6,804 nt of DNA from an uncultured Clostridia bacterium (GTDB taxonomy: Bacteria; Bacillota; Clostridia; Christensenellales; CAG-138). The stretch is taken from assembly GCA_937894955.1 (NCBI GenBank), contig CALAXO010000026.1:1-6804 (forward strand), given 5' to 3'. The translations under genes and the position numbers were made by a program. A model generated the notes under the pieces. The model was not told where the DNA came from, ran no database searches, and saw nothing but the letters and a program-made list of their open reading frames with translations. Of this stretch, positions 6,079-6,804 are shown piece after piece. The first letter of the stretch is position 1. Each line of letters begins with the position of its first letter.

Positions 6079-6172
6079 AAAGGCCGAATGCGATACACAA
6101 AGCCGTACAGCAACCCTCTTGATTTTTTTGCTCGAAAATGGTATGAAAATCGCAATTCGCTTTTTTTAATGC

Positions 6173-6201
6173 TTTATTTTCGAATGAAAACAGTGTATAA
6201 T
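6173..6201 (+). promoter_or_regulatory. Promoter of the divergent small gene
   Basis: TATAAT at 6196-6201 is a perfect -10. The matching -35 (TTTATT at 6173-6178, 17-base spacer) is weak, but A/T tracts upstream (6122-6128, 6161-6168) could act as UP elements. An 8-bp inverted repeat, TCGAAAAT (6132-6139) and ATTTTCGA (6176-6183), flanks the -35 region. The start should be near 6208, shortly before the ribosome binding site. Confidence 0.55.
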
Positions 6202-6235
6202 ATTATTGTCGCGGGAGCAGGCGAAAGGAATTATA

Positions 6236-6526
6236 ATGGCAAAAAACACTGCCGAAACAAAAATTGCGAACGCCGGCGGCAATGCTGTTGAAACGGAAAA
6301 AGCTGCCGCACGCGCTGCGGCAGGCAAATACTCCGCACCGCGCCTGAACAGGCTTGCGTTGAAAGCGCTTGTTGATATGGTCACAAGCGAGGAGCTGAAG
6401 CCCTCCGACAGGCTCAGCGCAATCAAAACCATTCTTGATTATGCAGGCAAACAAGCCCCGCCCGCAGATGCCGATGCGGAGCTGCGCGTTGTGTTTGACG
6501 GGCTTGAAGAAGGGTTCGCGGATTGA
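6236..6526 (+). CDS. Small helical protein of unknown function, possibly terminase-associated (TerS-like)
   Basis: A 96-residue protein. I chose ATG at 6236 because AAAGGA lies 6 bases upstream and a promoter is just before; an in-frame start 30 bases earlier (6206) has no such site. The N-terminus (1-31) is Ala/Lys/Glu-rich and low in complexity. The core, PRLNRLALKALVDMVTSEELKPSDRLSAIKTILDYAGK-type sequence (35-72), predicts two or three helices. The tail (73-96) is acidic and ends LRVVFDGLEEGFAD. From memory, a helix pair of this kind (a leucine-rich helix, a 'KP..R..A' turn, then a helix ending in Y-GK) occurs in short proteins encoded next to phage terminases, sometimes annotated as terminase small subunits. 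That is a weak resemblance, not an assignment. It is the only gene on the plus strand and diverges from terL across a 550-base region with back-to-back promoters. Confidence 0.72.
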   Translation: MAKNTAETKIANAGGNAVETEKAAARAAAGKYSAPRLNRLALKALVDMVTSEELKPSDRLSAIKTILDYAGKQAPPADADAELRVVFDGLEEGFAD

Positions 6527-6601
6527 GCATAAGCCGAAAAACGCCTAAAAATCAAAGCCGAGCAGCCCTTGATTGAAAGTGCCGAACCGATTTAACGGCA
6601 A

Positions 6602-6634
6602 ACAGCCCGAAGGATGAAATGTCCTTCGGGCTGT
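6602..6634. terminator. Bidirectional terminator hairpin between convergent genes
   Basis: A perfect 13-bp stem, ACAGCCCGAAGGA (6602-6614) with TCCTTCGGGCTGT (6622-6634), encloses a 7-base loop. It lies between the stop of the plus-strand small gene and the stop of the minus-strand glycine-rich gene. The U-tracts are weak on both sides (GATTATCCTGTT on the plus strand, TTTGCCGTTAAA on the minus strand), but position and stem strength make a shared terminator likely. Confidence 0.78.
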
Positions 6635-6682
6635 CGATTATCCTGTTATATGATTTATACAGTGAAAGCCTGAAAAAACAGC

Positions 6683-6804
6683 TTATCGCCTTCCTGCACC
6701 GCCGCCGCGCGATCCGCCTCCTCCGCCGCCGAAACCGCCGCCGCGACCTCCGCCGCCGAAACCGCCGCGGCCACCGCCGCCGAAACCGCCGCGGCCACCG
6801 CCGC
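6683..6804 (-). CDS. C-terminal glycine-rich tail of a TPM/YgcG-like protein (5' part outside window)
   Basis: The last 39 codons of a gene entering from the right edge, ending with TAA at 6685-6683. The visible product is almost entirely Gly with regularly placed Arg and Phe (GGGGRGGF repeated, then GGGGGGSRGGGAGRR at the end). Tails of this kind that finish in a GAGRR- or GAGRKF-like motif are typical of TPM-domain (YgcG-family) membrane-anchored proteins of Clostridia, so I infer this family; the diagnostic domain lies outside the window. RGG-type tails also occur in RNA-binding proteins, which is the main alternative. It converges with the plus-strand small gene and shares the hairpin at 6602-6634. 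Confidence 0.7.
   Translation of the reverse strand, partial: GGGRGGFGGGGRGGFGGGGRGGGFGGGGGGSRGGGAGRR
6757..6804. repeat. Two perfect 24-bp tandem repeats in the glycine-rich coding tail
   Basis: The 24-base unit at 6757-6780 is repeated exactly at 6781-6804 and may continue past the edge. Each copy encodes one 8-residue unit of the type GGGGRGGF on the minus strand. A diverged copy with one extra codon lies at about 6730-6756. Such repeats can change number by slippage. Confidence 0.85.

Noticed and set aside
5856..6155. 99-codon frame on the minus strand upstream of terL, and other frames in the leader
   Set aside because: It starts upstream of the predicted promoter, has no ribosome binding site, and ends well before terL. 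The neighbouring frames lack canonical starts or are broken by stops.
6683..6804. CCGCCGCC-rich end as a CRISPR array or non-coding repeat
   Set aside because: The period is 24 bases with no spacers, and it encodes a continuous Gly-rich protein tail ending in a stop codon.

Overview
The window looks like the chromosome of a Gram-positive Clostridia-type bacterium, possibly an uncultured gut Oscillospirales-like lineage; the lineage is an inference. Reasons: GGAGG-type ribosome binding sites, a DUF951 protein, a type I signal peptidase with a charged cytoplasmic N-terminus and one membrane anchor, an XRE regulator with a C-terminal domain typical of Firmicutes, and a TPM-like glycine-rich protein tail. 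Almost everything is on the minus strand; one small gene is on the plus strand.

Left part (1-2365, all minus, read from right to left): an extended -10 promoter near 2360 precedes a small zinc-ribbon-like DUF951 protein, then a complete signal peptidase I (lepB), then a second signal peptidase paralog that overlaps lepB by one base and has lost the catalytic lysine. After a 150-base spacer with an imperfect inverted repeat comes the promoter of an XRE-family regulator, with a 12-bp palindrome next to its -10. That gene runs off the left edge.

Middle part (2366-6036, minus): about 330 bases without a gene, holding a strong hairpin and a perfect 16-bp palindrome, separate the host operon from a two-gene phage-like module. 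This is a complete terminase large subunit (ATPase and nuclease motifs intact) followed 41 bases later by a complete 530-residue portal protein. No capsid, protease, head-tail or tail gene follows the portal. The module has its own promoter near 6045, of the same extended -10 type as the host genes, and a leader of about 350 nt that can form several small hairpins.

Right part (6037-6804): divergent from the terminase, a plus-strand gene encodes a 96-residue protein of unknown function whose central helices resemble small proteins found beside phage terminases. A 13-bp-stem hairpin separates it from the convergent 3' end of a glycine-rich protein, probably of the TPM/YgcG type, which runs off the right edge.

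The two points most worth following are the intact but isolated terminase-portal pair with its divergent partner, and the tandem of an active and a probably inactive signal peptidase. No tRNA, rRNA, CRISPR array or insertion sequence was recognised.
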